Source: Sordaria brevicollis
Taxonomy: Eukaryota; Ascomycota; Sordariomycetes; Sordariales; Sordariaceae
DNA length: 64,000 bases
NCBI GenBank assembly: GCA_033439795.1
Contig: JAUTDP010000012.1
Coordinates: 496,001 to 560,000, forward strand
Direction: 5' to 3'
The translations under genes and the position numbers were made by a program. The notes beneath the pieces are model-generated. The model searched no databases. It was given only the letters and a program-made list of their open reading frames with translations, and was not told the DNA's origin. Shown here piece after piece: positions 24,793-38,614 of this stretch (its first letter is position 1; every line of letters begins with the position of its first letter).

Positions 24793-25116
24793 ATGATTCC
24801 GTCGTAGAGAGTACGTATATAGTATTGGAACTCAAGACGAAATGAATGATGGGTTGGATATCGAACTGGTTTAACACAAGGGAACACGCCAAACGTTAAA
24901 GTCAATAGTGGAGCATTTTGTGGTCGGTGACTGCGCTCAACCGCTTAGTAAGCAATTCCTGTGACGATGATGCCAGGATGCAGCTTCCACTCTCAACCCT
25001 GAACACCTCACCCAACGCGCAACACTCATCAACGCAAACTCACCAGCTCGGCACCCAACATCAAGACATTGCGCTTCGTCACCTCTCAATCTGCCGGCAC
25101 TCACACAATCTAGACA
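24793..25116. promoter_or_regulatory. Intergenic upstream of TMEM208/SND2
   Basis: The 3' UTR of GTPase B is followed by a C/A-rich leader directly before the next ATG. I see nothing else. Confidence 0.45.
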
Positions 25117-25614
25117 ATGGCCCAAAAAGCGCGCAAAGACCGAGCCAAGTCCAACGAGACGACGCTCAAGAACCTGCACATCGGCTCTCTCACCGTCAAC
25201 GGCATCTTCCTCCTCTCTCACTTCCTCTTCCGGTCGCGCTCGCTTCTATTCTGGTTCATCCTCTCCATCCCTAGCTTTCTCTGCCAGTACACGCTCGAGA
25301 AGACCGGTCGGCCCAGCTATGATACGTCCACCAAGGCTCTCAAGGCCTCAGGCGAGGACCTCGCCGCCCCTGGCCTGACCGAGTACATGTTCGATGTTGT
25401 CTGGGTCACCTGGGCGGCCGCCATTCTCGTCACGCTTTTCGGCAACTGGGCGTGGATTTTCTGGACTGTTGTCCCTGCTTTCGGTCTTTACAAGGGCTTT
25501 GGCCTGATGGGCGCGGCCAAGTCGATGGCTGGGTTGGGTATGAATGCTGGCGCGGGCGGTGAGGGTGCTGCTGTGCCGGCTGGTAACAGGAAGCAGAGGC
25601 GGGCTGCTGCCTAA
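25117..25614 (+). CDS. SND2: ER membrane protein TMEM208/SND2 family (DUF788)
   Basis: Single exon, 165 aa. The start MAQKARKDRAKSNETTLKNLH, two pairs of hydrophobic segments (about 25-62 and 95-130) separated by a polar loop, and the basic tail (GNRKQRR) are typical of the TMEM208/Snd2 family. In yeast Snd2 works in the SND pathway that targets proteins with central or C-terminal membrane segments to the ER. The length matches the family. It lies head-to-tail with GTPase B but is a housekeeping gene with no evident link to it. Confidence 0.9.
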   Translation: MAQKARKDRAKSNETTLKNLHIGSLTVNGIFLLSHFLFRSRSLLFWFILSIPSFLCQYTLEKTGRPSYDTSTKALKASGEDLAAPGLTEYMFDVVWVTWAAAILVTLFGNWAWIFWTVVPAFGLYKGFGLMGAAKSMAGLGMNAGAGGEGAAVPAGNRKQRRAAA

Positions 25615-25717
25615 GATGGAAGAATCTAGATCAAGATCAAGGCTGTCTATCAGTTCTAGGCGCTGTCTATTCTACGTTCTATCAACCATATCGCCATCTA
25701 CGACCACCAGCTACGCC

Positions 25718-26590
25718 TTACGCCTTATGCCACTCCTGCACCTTCGTCCACTCCTTGATAATCTCCGGATCAACATCCCTCACCAAAACATGAATATGCT
25801 CCAGCGCCCTCACGCTCTGCAACGCAACCCAGTTCTTAAACCACAGCACCTTCCTCTCACCACCAGGACCCAACCGATCAACAAAATACCGCTTCACGAA
25901 ATCACCAACCACCTTCCCGCTCTCGGGCGTCATATCACCCTTATCATCATCCGTCGCAATGGCGGTGCGCGTCCACACCACGATGTGAACAATACCCGGC
26001 TCGAAGCCGTACGGCCAGTCATTTAGCAGGACGCAGTAGTCGGCTGGTTCGGCGAAGGGGATCTCGGAGATGGGCGTGAAGGGTGGAGACCCCCAGGTTT
26101 TGGGTAGACGGTGGGCGAGGAGGTAGTTGGTCATGCTACCGTAGGAGGCCTTGGTCGAAGCGGTCCATTTCATGTAGCGCCGCAGGTCGGAGGGTTTGCG
26201 TTTGAGGACGGAGAGGTCGTTGTTTTCTGTTGATGGGACATGGTCATGGTTTGGAAGTTAGACTTGAGCAGACAAAAAGCAAAAGCAGATGGATGGGGCT
26301 GGGCTGTGTGTCACTGATGATGCAGGGGTGTATAGATATAATAATTTGTAATGAGATGACGATGTCCACGAGGATAGCAGATGGGCAAAGGCATAAGGGA
26401 AAGTGAGATCCCTACGAATAAGACCACGCAGTTCGTCCCAAGAATGACACTTGAACTCATCATCCGTCTGTGAGAGCACCCATTTGTCGCACTCTGTAAG
26501 AGGAAAGGGGCTCTCCTCTACAGCCAGGCTTGGGTTCGGGTTCGGGTTCGGGTCATTTGCCGGCGACAGTAGCGCACTGTTGTCACCCAT
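25718..26590 (-). CDS. DUF3605 family protein (often annotated N-acetylglucosamine-induced protein 1)
   Basis: Two exons (26416-26590, 25718-26226; a 189-nt intron) encode 227 aa. Residues 36-70 (FPLTECDKWVLSQTDDEFKCHSW..., then NNDLSVLKRKPSDLRRYMKW) and the later FKNWVALQSV and HVLVRD blocks are characteristic of DUF3605. The N-terminus carries an (Asn-Pro)n run encoded by GGGTTC-type repeats. No biochemical activity is established for the family, as far as I know. The product converges with TMEM208 (103 bp between stops). Confidence 0.8.
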
Positions 26591-28789
<2,199 letters not shown>

Positions 28790-29461
28790 GCGATTGCCTT
28801 TTCTCGTCTATCTAAGCTATGTCTAGAGGAGAAATATGGTGGGAGGAAAAGTTCGGTTAATTTCGCGTCATGGAGGCTTGGCCTTTGATAGCGCGGGGCC
28901 GATACCGGAAGGATCATAAAAGGAAGACAAAAGGAGTTCGCGAAGCTGTTCTGTTCCATGTACATGACAGTCCGTGATATTCCACAGCTATATATCCCTA
29001 TATAACTATAATATGCTCGGTTTTGGGTACACAGTTCATGTCCTATTCCACAGCGATGACATGCTCACATGGAGCCGTATGGCTGGCAAGTTGACTCAGA
29101 CAAGACGAATGATGATGAACGTCATTTTCTGTCACCCAGTGCACAGATCCAGCAATTTTTCTATTGTCGCAGAATATCGACCACAGAGAATGAGGCTCTC
29201 GTCTTCGGCGTTTTACCACAACAAGTATGATGTCTGGAAGTCTATAATTCTATACCCCGGTAAATATGTGCTCCCTCTTCCAAGACCCAATACCGTTTCT
29301 AACCGAGCGAGTAGCGATTTGTTTACTTTACAACCCTTTCCCCTTTCCCCCCTGAATGAGAGTCCACGCCCCCCTTGAGCCTGAACGCCAAGAAACGCCA
29401 CAAAGACAACCATCCCCCACGTCGTGTACTCTTATTACTATCTGCCGTGAGGTGTGTGAAG
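28790..29461. other. Intergenic between convergent cbr1 and Zn2Cys6 gene
   Basis: The 3' UTRs of both genes lie here. A 134-codon plus-strand frame (28974-29378) is not recognisable. Nothing else is seen. Confidence 0.45.
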
Positions 29462-32400
29462 TCAGAGCACAGTATCCCAACTACTCGTTCCCGTGTCTGG
29501 TGAATCGTCTCCCGTCGCGGTGCCAGTACGAGTGCCAGACTTGTCGTCGTTCTCGTTAAGCAAGGTCCATGAATCACCACCGTTCTCTCCAGGTCCAGCT
29601 CCTCCAGTAGCACCATTGTTGTCATTGCCGTTATTGTCATCCATACCGTCAAGGTTAAGCAGGTGACATTGGCCACTGCATGACAAAACGTTATTCCCAA
29701 GCTCATTGTGGCTACCGTCATTCCCGTTGTCGGCGCTTAAGAACATGGGGTCAGCCAATGCGTCTATCAGGTCTGAGTTGATCTGCCCCATCCCCTCCAT
29801 CCCGTCGATGTTGGAAAACATGTCCATATTGGAAAAATCTTCCAAAGGGTTGTGTTTTGAGTTGAACCCAGAGTGAGATGGGCCTGCACTTGTATTGTTG
29901 TTATTGTTGTTGGAGAAAATGGTGGTGGACGGGCTATGCATAGTTCGGTGAGGTAACTGAACCACCGACCTTGAACTGTCCTCGTCGGCAGTCATCAGAT
30001 GCGGAGGTCCACCAGCAGTCGCCGGTCCCTGGCCCCAACCGTCGTTGAACTCGTCACCATTTCCCGTTGTTGTGTGCTGAGAAGAAAGTGCAGAACTTCC
30101 ATACTTGAAAAAGTTCGACAGATCAATCCGTTCGGTGAAAGACTGCTGCTGCTGCTGCTCGTGATGAACTCGTCTCCGTTTGGTTTCCGGCGCCAGTCCC
30201 GGTCCGCTGCTTCCGCTACCGGTACCGGGTGTATCATCAGATTGGTTTTGCTTTGAGGTTCCTGGGCATTGAACACCACCGCTGCAGGCGCCGAGTTCAG
30301 CCCCCGGTGGTGGTTCGGCGGTACCTGCCATCCCCCCTTCCTTAATTGAACCACCGCAGGCTGGCGCCCTCGTCATTCCACACCCCCCACCACCACTTAC
30401 CCCCTCAGGTATGATCCTACCCCCCATAGGCACGGGCATCATCCTCGGCACCATCGATCCCCCACCACTCTTCCTATTCCTCGACACTGCAGTCTTGACC
30501 ATGAGAGGAATCCCGTGGTTACAACATCCGTACCGTTTAATGTTGGGTAAGTTGAAAAAGCTGCCGACATCGCTTTGCTCAATGTCGAGGAGCAGTTGGT
30601 TAAGGTAGGCGCGGGTGATGATGTGTTGCCGGCCGATGGACTCCAGACACTCGACGAGGAATTCGAGTTCGGAGGTAGCCCACGGTGGAAGCGGAGCTGG
30701 CAATGGAGATGAAAAGGCTTCGCGGGCAAGATCGACGTAGACTGTTGAAGCGCAGTAGAGGGAGAGGGCTACCAGGGGTGTTTTCTTTTCGAGACATCCA
30801 TCGTTAGCAAGTCATGTCCCAGCAATGGCAAGATGTTGTGAGGAGAAAGGACACTGCAGCGACTTACATAAGCGCCCCCCGTCTCCCTAGCCAACCTCAT
30901 AATCTTCACCACCTCCCTCGCAGCATTAAGTCTCCTCTCTTTACTCCTTTCGCCCAACCGCTTGTCGAGCCCGTACTTGTTTACCGTCTCGCAAGCAGCG
31001 CTGTGGAGGCAGATTACGCAGGCGTGCAAGTTTAGGTTGGCCTGCAGCGCTACCTTATCGGAAATATTTGCAGGCAGTCTGAACTTTTCGGGCAGGAACA
31101 TGAAGGCGTTGCCTAGGTTGTTGTCGATTTCGCGATGGCGCTTCCAGTAGGCACCGTCCTGAAGGTCATCTGGTCGGTCTGATAATTTAGGGCGATGGAC
31201 GTGGTTGAGGAGTTCGTTGAAGAGATAGCTGATGATCACCGTGCTGGCGAAGGAGGAGTAGGAGAAGCCGCCAAAGGCTGCTTGGAGTGTCGGCGAGGTT
31301 TCTTCGAAGCCCGTGTTGAAGGCTTCTTCAGAGGATGGGAGATGAGTAGTAACCTGCGACAATGTTAGTATCGATATGTTTCAGAAAATATGTCATCAGG
31401 TGTCCCTACATCTTTCGCATCAATCATGATGGGCCACCCGGTGTTCATGGTGACATGGACATCGACGCAATAGGCAGCCCAGAATGTTCTCCGACGTTCT
31501 TCCAGTTCAACCCAGTCCTTGGGGGCAGGTAAGACGGGCCCTTCGAATGATCCTTCTCTGTCTTCCAAAGGGTCATCGAGGTGCTGTAGACCCAGCATGT
31601 GCACAAGTCTGGCACACCGTGCGGCAGTCATAGCAGATCTGGTGAATAGCATAGAGCGGGCCTCGTTAATGGAGGTGATAATCAACGCCTGGGCGTGATG
31701 CAGCGTTATGAAATGTTCTCCGAGTCCCTGATAATTCGTCATCAGCTTTAGAAACACCTTGCTAGTGTCCAAGAGATGTTACCGACCTTCAGCTCATCAG
31801 CCTCCAAATACTGACGAGCCCGGCGATAAAACGCATCATAGTAACGGTCGTACATGGGGTGTCCCTTCGCCGCATTCGCCCAAATTGCATATTGCAAACA
31901 CATAGGCGGGCGCATATGAGCAGGGGAGTAGTACGCTCGCATGTAGTTGCCTTGGTGAAGAAAAGGTAACATCTTTGGCTGCATCTGGAAGAACAATCGG
32001 TGCCTTTTCGTAACACACGCTGGTTCAGCTTATTCCACCCGATACAGTACTGGGTAGTTGGGCGAGAGTGGACTTACAGCTCTTCGATCATATCAAAGGG
32101 TGGTAACCCTTCAAATCTTCCCAGCTCAATGAGATCGTCGCTGAAGCCTCCGATGCCACTCCCTCCTGCTACTCGAGGCGCATCGAATGGCTGAGGTGAA
32201 TGTGGTCGCTTCGACGAGGTTCCTCTGTCCGGTGCCGGGAGAGCATCGCTGGGGCTGGTTTCTTCGGATGTTGTTCCATGAGACGCAAAGCCAAATGAAT
32301 AGCTAGCTTGGTCCGAACCCGATACTATTCCCTCCGGTGGTTCATCCAAGCTAGTCGTAGCACTCATCCTATCGAGGCCACCAGGACCGTTCACATTGTT

Positions 32401-32916
32401 GTTTGCATCCTTACGGCCCAGGTTTAGAGACTGCTTGGCGACATCACGGATCATACCCTCCACTTGAGCTGCGGTTGACAATGTTAGCTGACTAGGTTCC
32501 TATATCAGAATACATTGATTACCTACCCAATCTCTCTTCGAGTTCCTTCACATTCCGCCGCTTGAAGTTCGGTTTCCTCCTTGATTCAGGATACACACAC
32601 TCTCCGCCAGACGTCCCACACCGTGTGCATACCGGCTTTTTTCTGTCACCTAATTGAAAGTGTCATTGTAAGTTATAGGATTAATTAGTTCAAGAGGAGG
32701 GTGGTTTGTAAGAGAGATCCCTCCACTTTGCTGGATAGTAGCAAACTCACATTTCAGCTTTCGACTTCGGCATGTCACACATGCTAGCGGTCCAAGATCC
32801 GACTCGGATTGCCCGGTAGTAACTGGAGAGGCTTGTACCGATTGTTGGACCCCTGACCCAACTCCCGATGTCTCCTCCGCGGTCGTTGTTGTGGTATCCG
32901 CAGTGTCGTCGGCCAT
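29462..32916 (-). CDS. Zn(II)2Cys6 fungal-specific transcription factor
   Basis: Seven exons (32751-32916, 32527-32649, 32078-32468, 31787-32003, 31410-31727, 30868-31353, 29462-30784) encode 1007 aa. The first intron splits the binuclear zinc cluster, which is complete after splicing: Cys 46, 49, 56, 63, 66 and 73. A basic linker (RRKPNFKRRNVKELEERL) with a dimerising helix follows. The middle homology region (PPFDMIEELHRLFFQMQP..., HMRPPMCLQYAIW, EERRRTFWAAYCVD) spans about 215-560. The C-terminal third is Gly/Ser/Asn-rich and acidic, likely an activation region. It is a nuclear DNA-binding regulator; target genes cannot be read from the sequence. Intron 4 uses an unusual GTCGGT donor. The upstream frame has no ATG before the chosen start. 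Confidence 0.88.
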
Positions 32917-33715
32917 CTTAAGTCCGAATAACCCCGTTATGCGTTTGCGGCCGTTCAAAATCAGTTAAGCGTGCTTACCTAACCCAAAATGCTGAACGTT
33001 TGTGTCGTAGACTCGTGGGCATGCTGCAAACAGGACGCCGAGACAAAACACCACGACAACCGGGGAAGATAAATAATACCGAAGGCCGATTCAGATTCTT
33101 GCGAAACATTTTAACCTGGAACCACCGACCAGAATGAAGGTGATTTGGTAAGCACAACACCCTTTGGCTGGCTTCATACACTCTTGCTGACTTGATCCTA
33201 GGAATGACAGGGATTTCGGACATTTCACGGACAGCACTTGTCCCGATGACCGAGCAACCAACTCGGACTTAGATCTGTTAATGCACTATCAGTAACCACT
33301 TGAAACAGGCCAAGATACATCTATCTCTAATAGACCGCTAACAGATTAGCAACATCAATCACGACTTTCACAAGACACAAGATGTAGAACTGGATGATTG
33401 CTTAATGTTATAATTTTGAATTGTTATTCTCTAACCTGAGGAAATTCAGGCTCTACATGGCACGGCCCGCTCAAATCCAACTTTTGGAGTGCATCCGATA
33501 GGAAGCAGTCGTCTACTTCGTTCGTCAGCTGCTCATCCGAAAGGCATACGACAGCCCACGTCAACACAGCAGGATATGCTCATAGATGGGGGAAAGAAAA
33601 GGGGTTATGAGTACGGAATGAAAGGAAGGGAAAAGAAGCGGCGACGAGTTGAGGAGGCAGCAGACCACTTCCCCCTAGGCTAAGAGTACCGTCCTGATGG
33701 GAAATTCCGGGTGTC
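32917..33715. promoter_or_regulatory. Promoter region of the Zn2Cys6 gene
   Basis: No gene is supported. It also includes the 3' UTR of the downstream-reading GNAT gene. No motif stands out. Confidence 0.4.
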
Positions 33716-35746
33716 TTAGTAGAGTCGATCGACCTGTGAAAGGCTGCAGCAAGTGTACTCAAACACCACAGAATCCATCCAAAAGCTTGGTCCATCGATT
33801 TTTGGCGTGCGAAAAGCCGCATCGAATCGGAACTTTTCTGTGAAACCAAAGTCGGTTTCCAAGAACTTCTTGACCCAAGTGAGAGCACCCGCCTGGTCCT
33901 CTTGTGCCTCCGTAGGATTAACCCCATTGTTGGCGCCAGTATCGGACTTGACAAGATACTGCATGTAAATCTTGTGGGTAAAGCGGTCATGCTGACAGGG
34001 AGCCGCGTAAGCGGGGTTACGTAAAGGATCCCAGAAGTCGCACATATCCTTTGACTTCGCGTTGAGCGCAACTGAGGCAAGAAGCCTGTCCAGGAGTGCA
34101 GATCCAATCTTCTTGCGTCTCCAAGAAGTATGCACATACACGTGAGCCTCAGCAGTAGCCCTGCCAGTGCCTGTGTAACTACCAGCCAAACCCGGTTTCC
34201 AAACCGAGAGGTATGCGAACCCGAGAACCTCACCTCGTTTGAGTTTCGGGGGAAGGACAGAGGGCTGTTCTTGGCTTGATTCAAACCTGATGCTCTCTTT
34301 CAGCTCACCAAACCTGGCCGAACCGCTAATGGCAACGATGAATGGGAGCTCATGCCTATGGGTGCCCACAAGGATATTGCTAAAGTAGCCCGCTGACAAA
34401 GGTGCAGAATCGAATTTCTGGATGGCTTCGGAATTGTAAATTGATGCCACCGCGGCCAAGTCATGTTCTTCGGCTGGGCGTATATAGCATGGTATTAGGG
34501 GCACATTCAATTCTCTGATGATGGGAGCTTTGCTCTGATCGGCCTTTGCACGTAGATCGGCCTTTGCACGTCTAATGGACGCGAGTTTACGTTGGCGCAG
34601 CGCCTCTGAGGACCAGTGCAGCCGACGCCACCGAAGTTCTGGATCCTCTGTCTCGCTAACCCGAGTCTCGGGGTAATTGATAGGCGCAAGGAAGCATCCT
34701 GTCTCTGGATTGATATCGCATTTGAAGTGATCGCCCTTGAATTTGAAGCATGCCTTTGCGTCGACAGATACGTCCTTGACCCATGCTCCCACAAAGCCCT
34801 TGTTGTATGGTGGATAAAAAAGGGGTTCGTCGTAGTCCACCCATTTGTAGAATTCGCCGAATTTTATCCTCGGCCTACCCAGCTCGTCATTATAACGACA
34901 CATGGGGACTTCGACGCCGATTTCGTTGCGGATATCGCGGGTCGTGTTTGAGTTGACTTTCTCAGCATCGTCAGGGCCATCGCTGAAATGTAAGTCGGAG
35001 ACGGAAAGACGGCTCCGGTGCGACCCCGTCCAGCTAAGCTGGCAACATGGGATGTCATGGTCCATATAATCAGCAGGCAATGGTGGGGGTCGAAGCTCTG
35101 GTGGCACCCTTGACTTTGAAGCGGGCATGCGCCTAGCACCGCGCTTCTTCTCTGTTGTCCGGGGGTTGTTCTCTGTTTGCCACGGTCTCTTATCTGTCTG
35201 CACCGGCTTTTGCTCTGCCTGCACTGTCTGTTTCTCTGATTGCACTGGTCTTTTCTCGGCCTGCTCGGGCTTCTTTTCTGATTGCCAGGGCTTCTTCTTT
35301 GCTGCCCAGGGATTTTGGGGTGCGCTATTCTGGTGGCCGGCTTCGGTAGCTACTACGTCCCATCCTGCGTGGGAGCTGCTTTGCCACGGTGACTGTTCGG
35401 AGTTGTCCGCTGGAGGAGGTTTTCCCCATCCGGTGAATTTCGGCTCGTCTGGGTCCGATGTGATATTGGGCTGCTGTACGCTCTGTAATGGTGTATTGGA
35501 TGTTGGTAGTTTGCTGAGATCCAGAGGTTTTCCATTAGAGTCCTTGATGACAATGGGTCGGCCTTGGTGATGGTGCCAGAGGTGAGGAGGAACCCCCGGC
35601 ACTGGTTTGACCTTTGGCGACCTGTTGTGCTTTTGGACGACAATCGAGGGGGCTTTTTGAGTTGGAGTGTATGAGGCATTCGGCTTTGCGGGATTGACTC
35701 CTTGATTAGCCGGTGCCTCCGGTTTCCTTTGCTTCTGAGTAGTCAT
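33716..35746 (-). CDS. Large protein with C-terminal GNAT acetyltransferase domain
   Basis: Single coding exon, 676 aa. The start is MTTQKQRKP; an upstream in-frame ATG lies inside a probable 5' UTR intron and is rejected. Residues 1-240 are disordered. About 150-205 is an imperfect repeat of short Lys/Gln/Glu units (KKPEQAEKRPVQSEKQ-type). Residues 240-410 are a conserved-looking region of unknown function (FGEFYKWVDYDEPLFYPPYNKGFVGAWVKD). Residues about 430-660 are a GNAT fold: IPCYIRPAEEHDLAAVASIYN start, then acetyl-CoA motif A, VYVHTSWRRKKIGSALLDRLL. The substrate is unknown. The protein is much longer than stand-alone GNATs, and I do not recognise the full architecture. Confidence 0.8.
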   Translation of the reverse strand: MTTQKQRKPEAPANQGVNPAKPNASYTPTQKAPSIVVQKHNRSPKVKPVPGVPPHLWHHHQGRPIVIKDSNGKPLDLSKLPTSNTPLQSVQQPNITSDPDEPKFTGWGKPPPADNSEQSPWQSSSHAGWDVVATEAGHQNSAPQNPWAAKKKPWQSEKKPEQAEKRPVQSEKQTVQAEQKPVQTDKRPWQTENNPRTTEKKRGARRMPASKSRVPPELRPPPLPADYMDHDIPCCQLSWTGSHRSRLSVSDLHFSDGPDDAEKVNSNTTRDIRNEIGVEVPMCRYNDELGRPRIKFGEFYKWVDYDEPLFYPPYNKGFVGAWVKDVSVDAKACFKFKGDHFKCDINPETGCFLAPINYPETRVSETEDPELRWRRLHWSSEALRQRKLASIRRAKADLRAKADQSKAPIIRELNVPLIPCYIRPAEEHDLAAVASIYNSEAIQKFDSAPLSAGYFSNILVGTHRHELPFIVAISGSARFGELKESIRFESSQEQPSVLPPKLKRGEVLGFAYLSVWKPGLAGSYTGTGRATAEAHVYVHTSWRRKKIGSALLDRLLASVALNAKSKDMCDFWDPLRNPAYAAPCQHDRFTHKIYMQYLVKSDTGANNGVNPTEAQEDQAGALTWVKKFLETDFGFTEKFRFDAAFRTPKIDGPSFWMDSVVFEYTCCSLSQVDRLY

Positions 35747-35755
35747 TTTGGCGAC

Positions 35756-35820
35756 CTGATCAAGCGGTAAACAATAATTAGTGTATGATGGAGAAGCGTA
35801 GTGTTGCATACTTTACTCAC
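35756..35820 (-). other. Probable 5' UTR intron of the GNAT gene
   Basis: On the minus strand GTGAGT begins at 35820 and TTGATCAG ends at 35756, with a branch-like CACTAATT inside, 9 nt upstream of the ATG. It contains an ATG (35809) that would otherwise extend the protein by 21 residues. Confidence 0.6.
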
Positions 35821-37803
35821 CTTGTAGATTGGCGGCTGATTAATGGTCGCTGTGTTGGGGTTTCATTTGGGTCGGAAAGGCTGCCTGATTCGGTGATGGA
35901 TAAGACCCGGATTACCGGCAAGGTGGTATACACCTCAGTGCTGATTGGAGGAAGTAGCAGGTGACTGGCCGCCTGTTCGAGGGAGGATCCCGTTCTGAGT
36001 TGGTAACACGACGCTGGTAGGTAGATGATGTTGGATCGTGGGCGACGTTAAGTCCTCGGTATTCGTCTCGAAGGGCGGACAGGTCGACTTCGACAGTTGA
36101 CAGCTCGTGTCGGTGCCTTTACAAGGCGTTGGTGGCAAGAAAAGCTTCCGAATATCGATTCTTAGGCCAAGACCAGTTGACTTTCTCGAGCTTGACAGCT
36201 AGAAGACGGGGCCGACGAGTATGATGATTTCCTGGAACAATGACGGAGAAGTGTTAATTTCATGTCAGGCTCCTCTGTAAGGAGCGAGCGATGATTGATG
36301 TTAGTGGTTGTAATCCACCGACCGCTGCGGAAACCGGATATGGTTGCGGATTCTTCGAGCGTGGCGGAAGGTACCTGGGCTGTCGTTGGAAAATGGAGAA
36401 AGGGGAAAGAAATTGGGGGATTGGATGTTGAAAATAAATAGTGGGGGAGGGAACCAATGATGTCGGTATAAAATTCGAATAAAGTAGGTGAATGCAGGAT
36501 GCTGCGAAGAGGAGGAGAGTGTGGCATGAGAGAAAATGCGAGGCCTTGCTTTTTTTTTTAAGGCGGACCCACGCAGAAACAAACGGTTATGCTTCTGGTG
36601 CACCTGCAAGTGAATGGAAGGTGCAGTGACGGGAATGGAAGAGCGAGATGAGATCATATGGCAGGCGTGCCTCGAACAGAGTTCCGTGACCGAAAATCGT
36701 TTAAGGTTCAAGTAGCTGCCCCTGGCAAGTGGGTGGAAATCGATGCGTACCTGCCGTATTGTGGTGGGAAAAAAGTACCTCTATGATCAGAGGTTGGAAA
36801 AAGCTGGAAGGTGCCGAACTGAGTGAAGGTCCAGGTTCTTTCCGATCTAAGTCTGATTGTGTCATTGAGACATCAAGGTATATATCATTGTGATATGAAT
36901 GCAACTTGAAGGAAAAGGGTGAAGCCGGCTTCCGACGGGAGGAATGCCAACCGGGTTATCATCCAAACCTTTGCAGTTCAACGGCCAAACTAGCGCCAAT
37001 TGAATGGTAACAATTCAGATGACAACGCGCATCTCAGACTCTCGCATAAGGTAGCCTCCGACCACAGGTATTGAGCCATCCCGTCGGTTAACCAAGATCG
37101 CCTCTGGCTTGCGTTAGTGACGCATTCACCCTTTTGTCTGTTGGTTGAATCAACTGCGGCGCCCATCTTGAGGTTAGCAATATCTTCCGATCTTAGTCCG
37201 CTCTAAGGTTCGCCTTTAATCGGCCTCACTCAGTTCCTGTGAGTCAGATACTCTCGTTTTCACCGACACCTTTGATTCCCGTTTGTAGCTTTGAGGTTTG
37301 ATGCCAATGTGGAGTTGTCCAAAGAGAGAACCCCAACTCCACTCATAAGCGCGTCCGGGCTTGAATAACTTGATACATATGGATATTGGGTGGTACGCGT
37401 ATTGCGTCTTCGCATGTGGATTTCCAGTTACGAAGTCTGCTGTCGTGTGTAATCGGAGTGTCTGCACGATAGTTGAAGGGTTGACGTTAAAGGGTCTCAC
37501 GTGGAAACAAAGGTGAGGTACCCACCACTTAGAACAGGCGGCTCTGATTGGATGAATTTGTGTGTGTGTTTTGGTGGGGACGGGAATGCATGCAACAGCA
37601 GGGGCAGGCGATGTTTGGTCGTTCATGTCCATCACCTGGGATATCAAATCAACGGCCAGCCAGCGAGTACAATCAGATTCGTAGTTTTGCCATTACTTGA
37701 ACAAGTCGGCCTTCGTGTGCAGAATTCAGTTCCAATCCAGAACGGACTGTATACAAACTCGCTCGCTGTTTGTTCGTCACACTTTTTTGACCCCGCCAAC
37801 AAG
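35821..37803. promoter_or_regulatory. Divergent 2-kb intergenic, GNAT gene and ARL2
   Basis: This contains the promoters and leaders of both genes. Frames of up to 143 codons occur but are not recognisable and overlap each other on several frames. I see no RNA gene or repeat. Confidence 0.4.
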
Positions 37804-38614
37804 ATGCTGTCCATCCTGAGAAAAGCGAAACTGAAGGACAAGGAGCTTCGAATCCTCATGCTGTACGCAATCACTGCTGGTGCTCAGCCCGACTTCTCTA
37901 TGTGTAACTGCTGACATGTACTATGCAGAGGCCTTGACAATGCGGGAAAGACGACCATTGTCAAAAAGATCATGAATGAAGACGTGAATACCGTCAGCCC
38001 GACGCTTGGTTTCATCATCAAGACTATCGACTATGAGGGTTACAAGCTGAATATCTGTAAGAAACCTTTTGCCCGCTTAAGCATGGTATAGGATATACCC
38101 CTTGAGTCGGGTTCTAATACTGAGGTTTATAGGGGATGTCGGCGGTCAAAAAACGCTGCGATCATACTGGAGGAACTATTTCGAAAAGACAGATGCCTTG
38201 ATCTGGGTTGTTGATGCCACGGATAGGCTGCGCATCCAAGACTGTAAAGAGGAGCTTCACGGTCTTCTCCAGGAAGAGGTAAGTAATCTCCAATACTCCA
38301 GTCTGTCAATGTCATCCAACTGACTCATATTCACACGTTCAGCGACTGTCCGGAGCAAGCTTGCTGGTGTTTGCCAACAAGACTGATGTAAGGGGGTGCA
38401 TGACTGGAGACGAGCTGCGGGAAGTGAGTACTTATACTCGACCGAGTTTCAAATTGCGAAAAGGATGCTGATACCCTCCCAGGCTTTGCAACTTGATGAA
38501 ATCAGAACACATAAATGGAATATTCTGCGTTGTAGTGCCATGACTGGAGAGAATCTCAAGGAGGGCTTGGCGTGGGTGGTTGAAGATGCAAAGGCTCGTC
38601 TGTTCCTGTACTAA
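37804..38614 (+). CDS. arl2: ADP-ribosylation factor-like GTPase ARL2 (Alp41/Cin4)
   Basis: Five exons (37804-37862, 37929-38056, 38133-38278, 38343-38423, 38483-38614) encode 181 aa. Motifs: GLDNAGKT (21-28), WDVGGQ (63-68) and NKTD (123-126). The N-terminus [16 protein letters not shown] and the stretch [18 protein letters not shown] are ARL2-specific rather than Arf. Residue 2 is Leu, not Gly, so N-myristoylation is excluded, in keeping with the known lack of myristoylation of Arl2. The protein acts with tubulin cofactors C, D and E in alpha/beta-tubulin assembly. Every intron keeps a conserved frame, so the model is secure. Confidence 0.95.

Noticed and set aside
35747..35809. N-terminal extension of the GNAT protein from an upstream ATG
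   Set aside because: This ATG lies inside a probable 5' UTR intron (GTGAGT...GATCAG).
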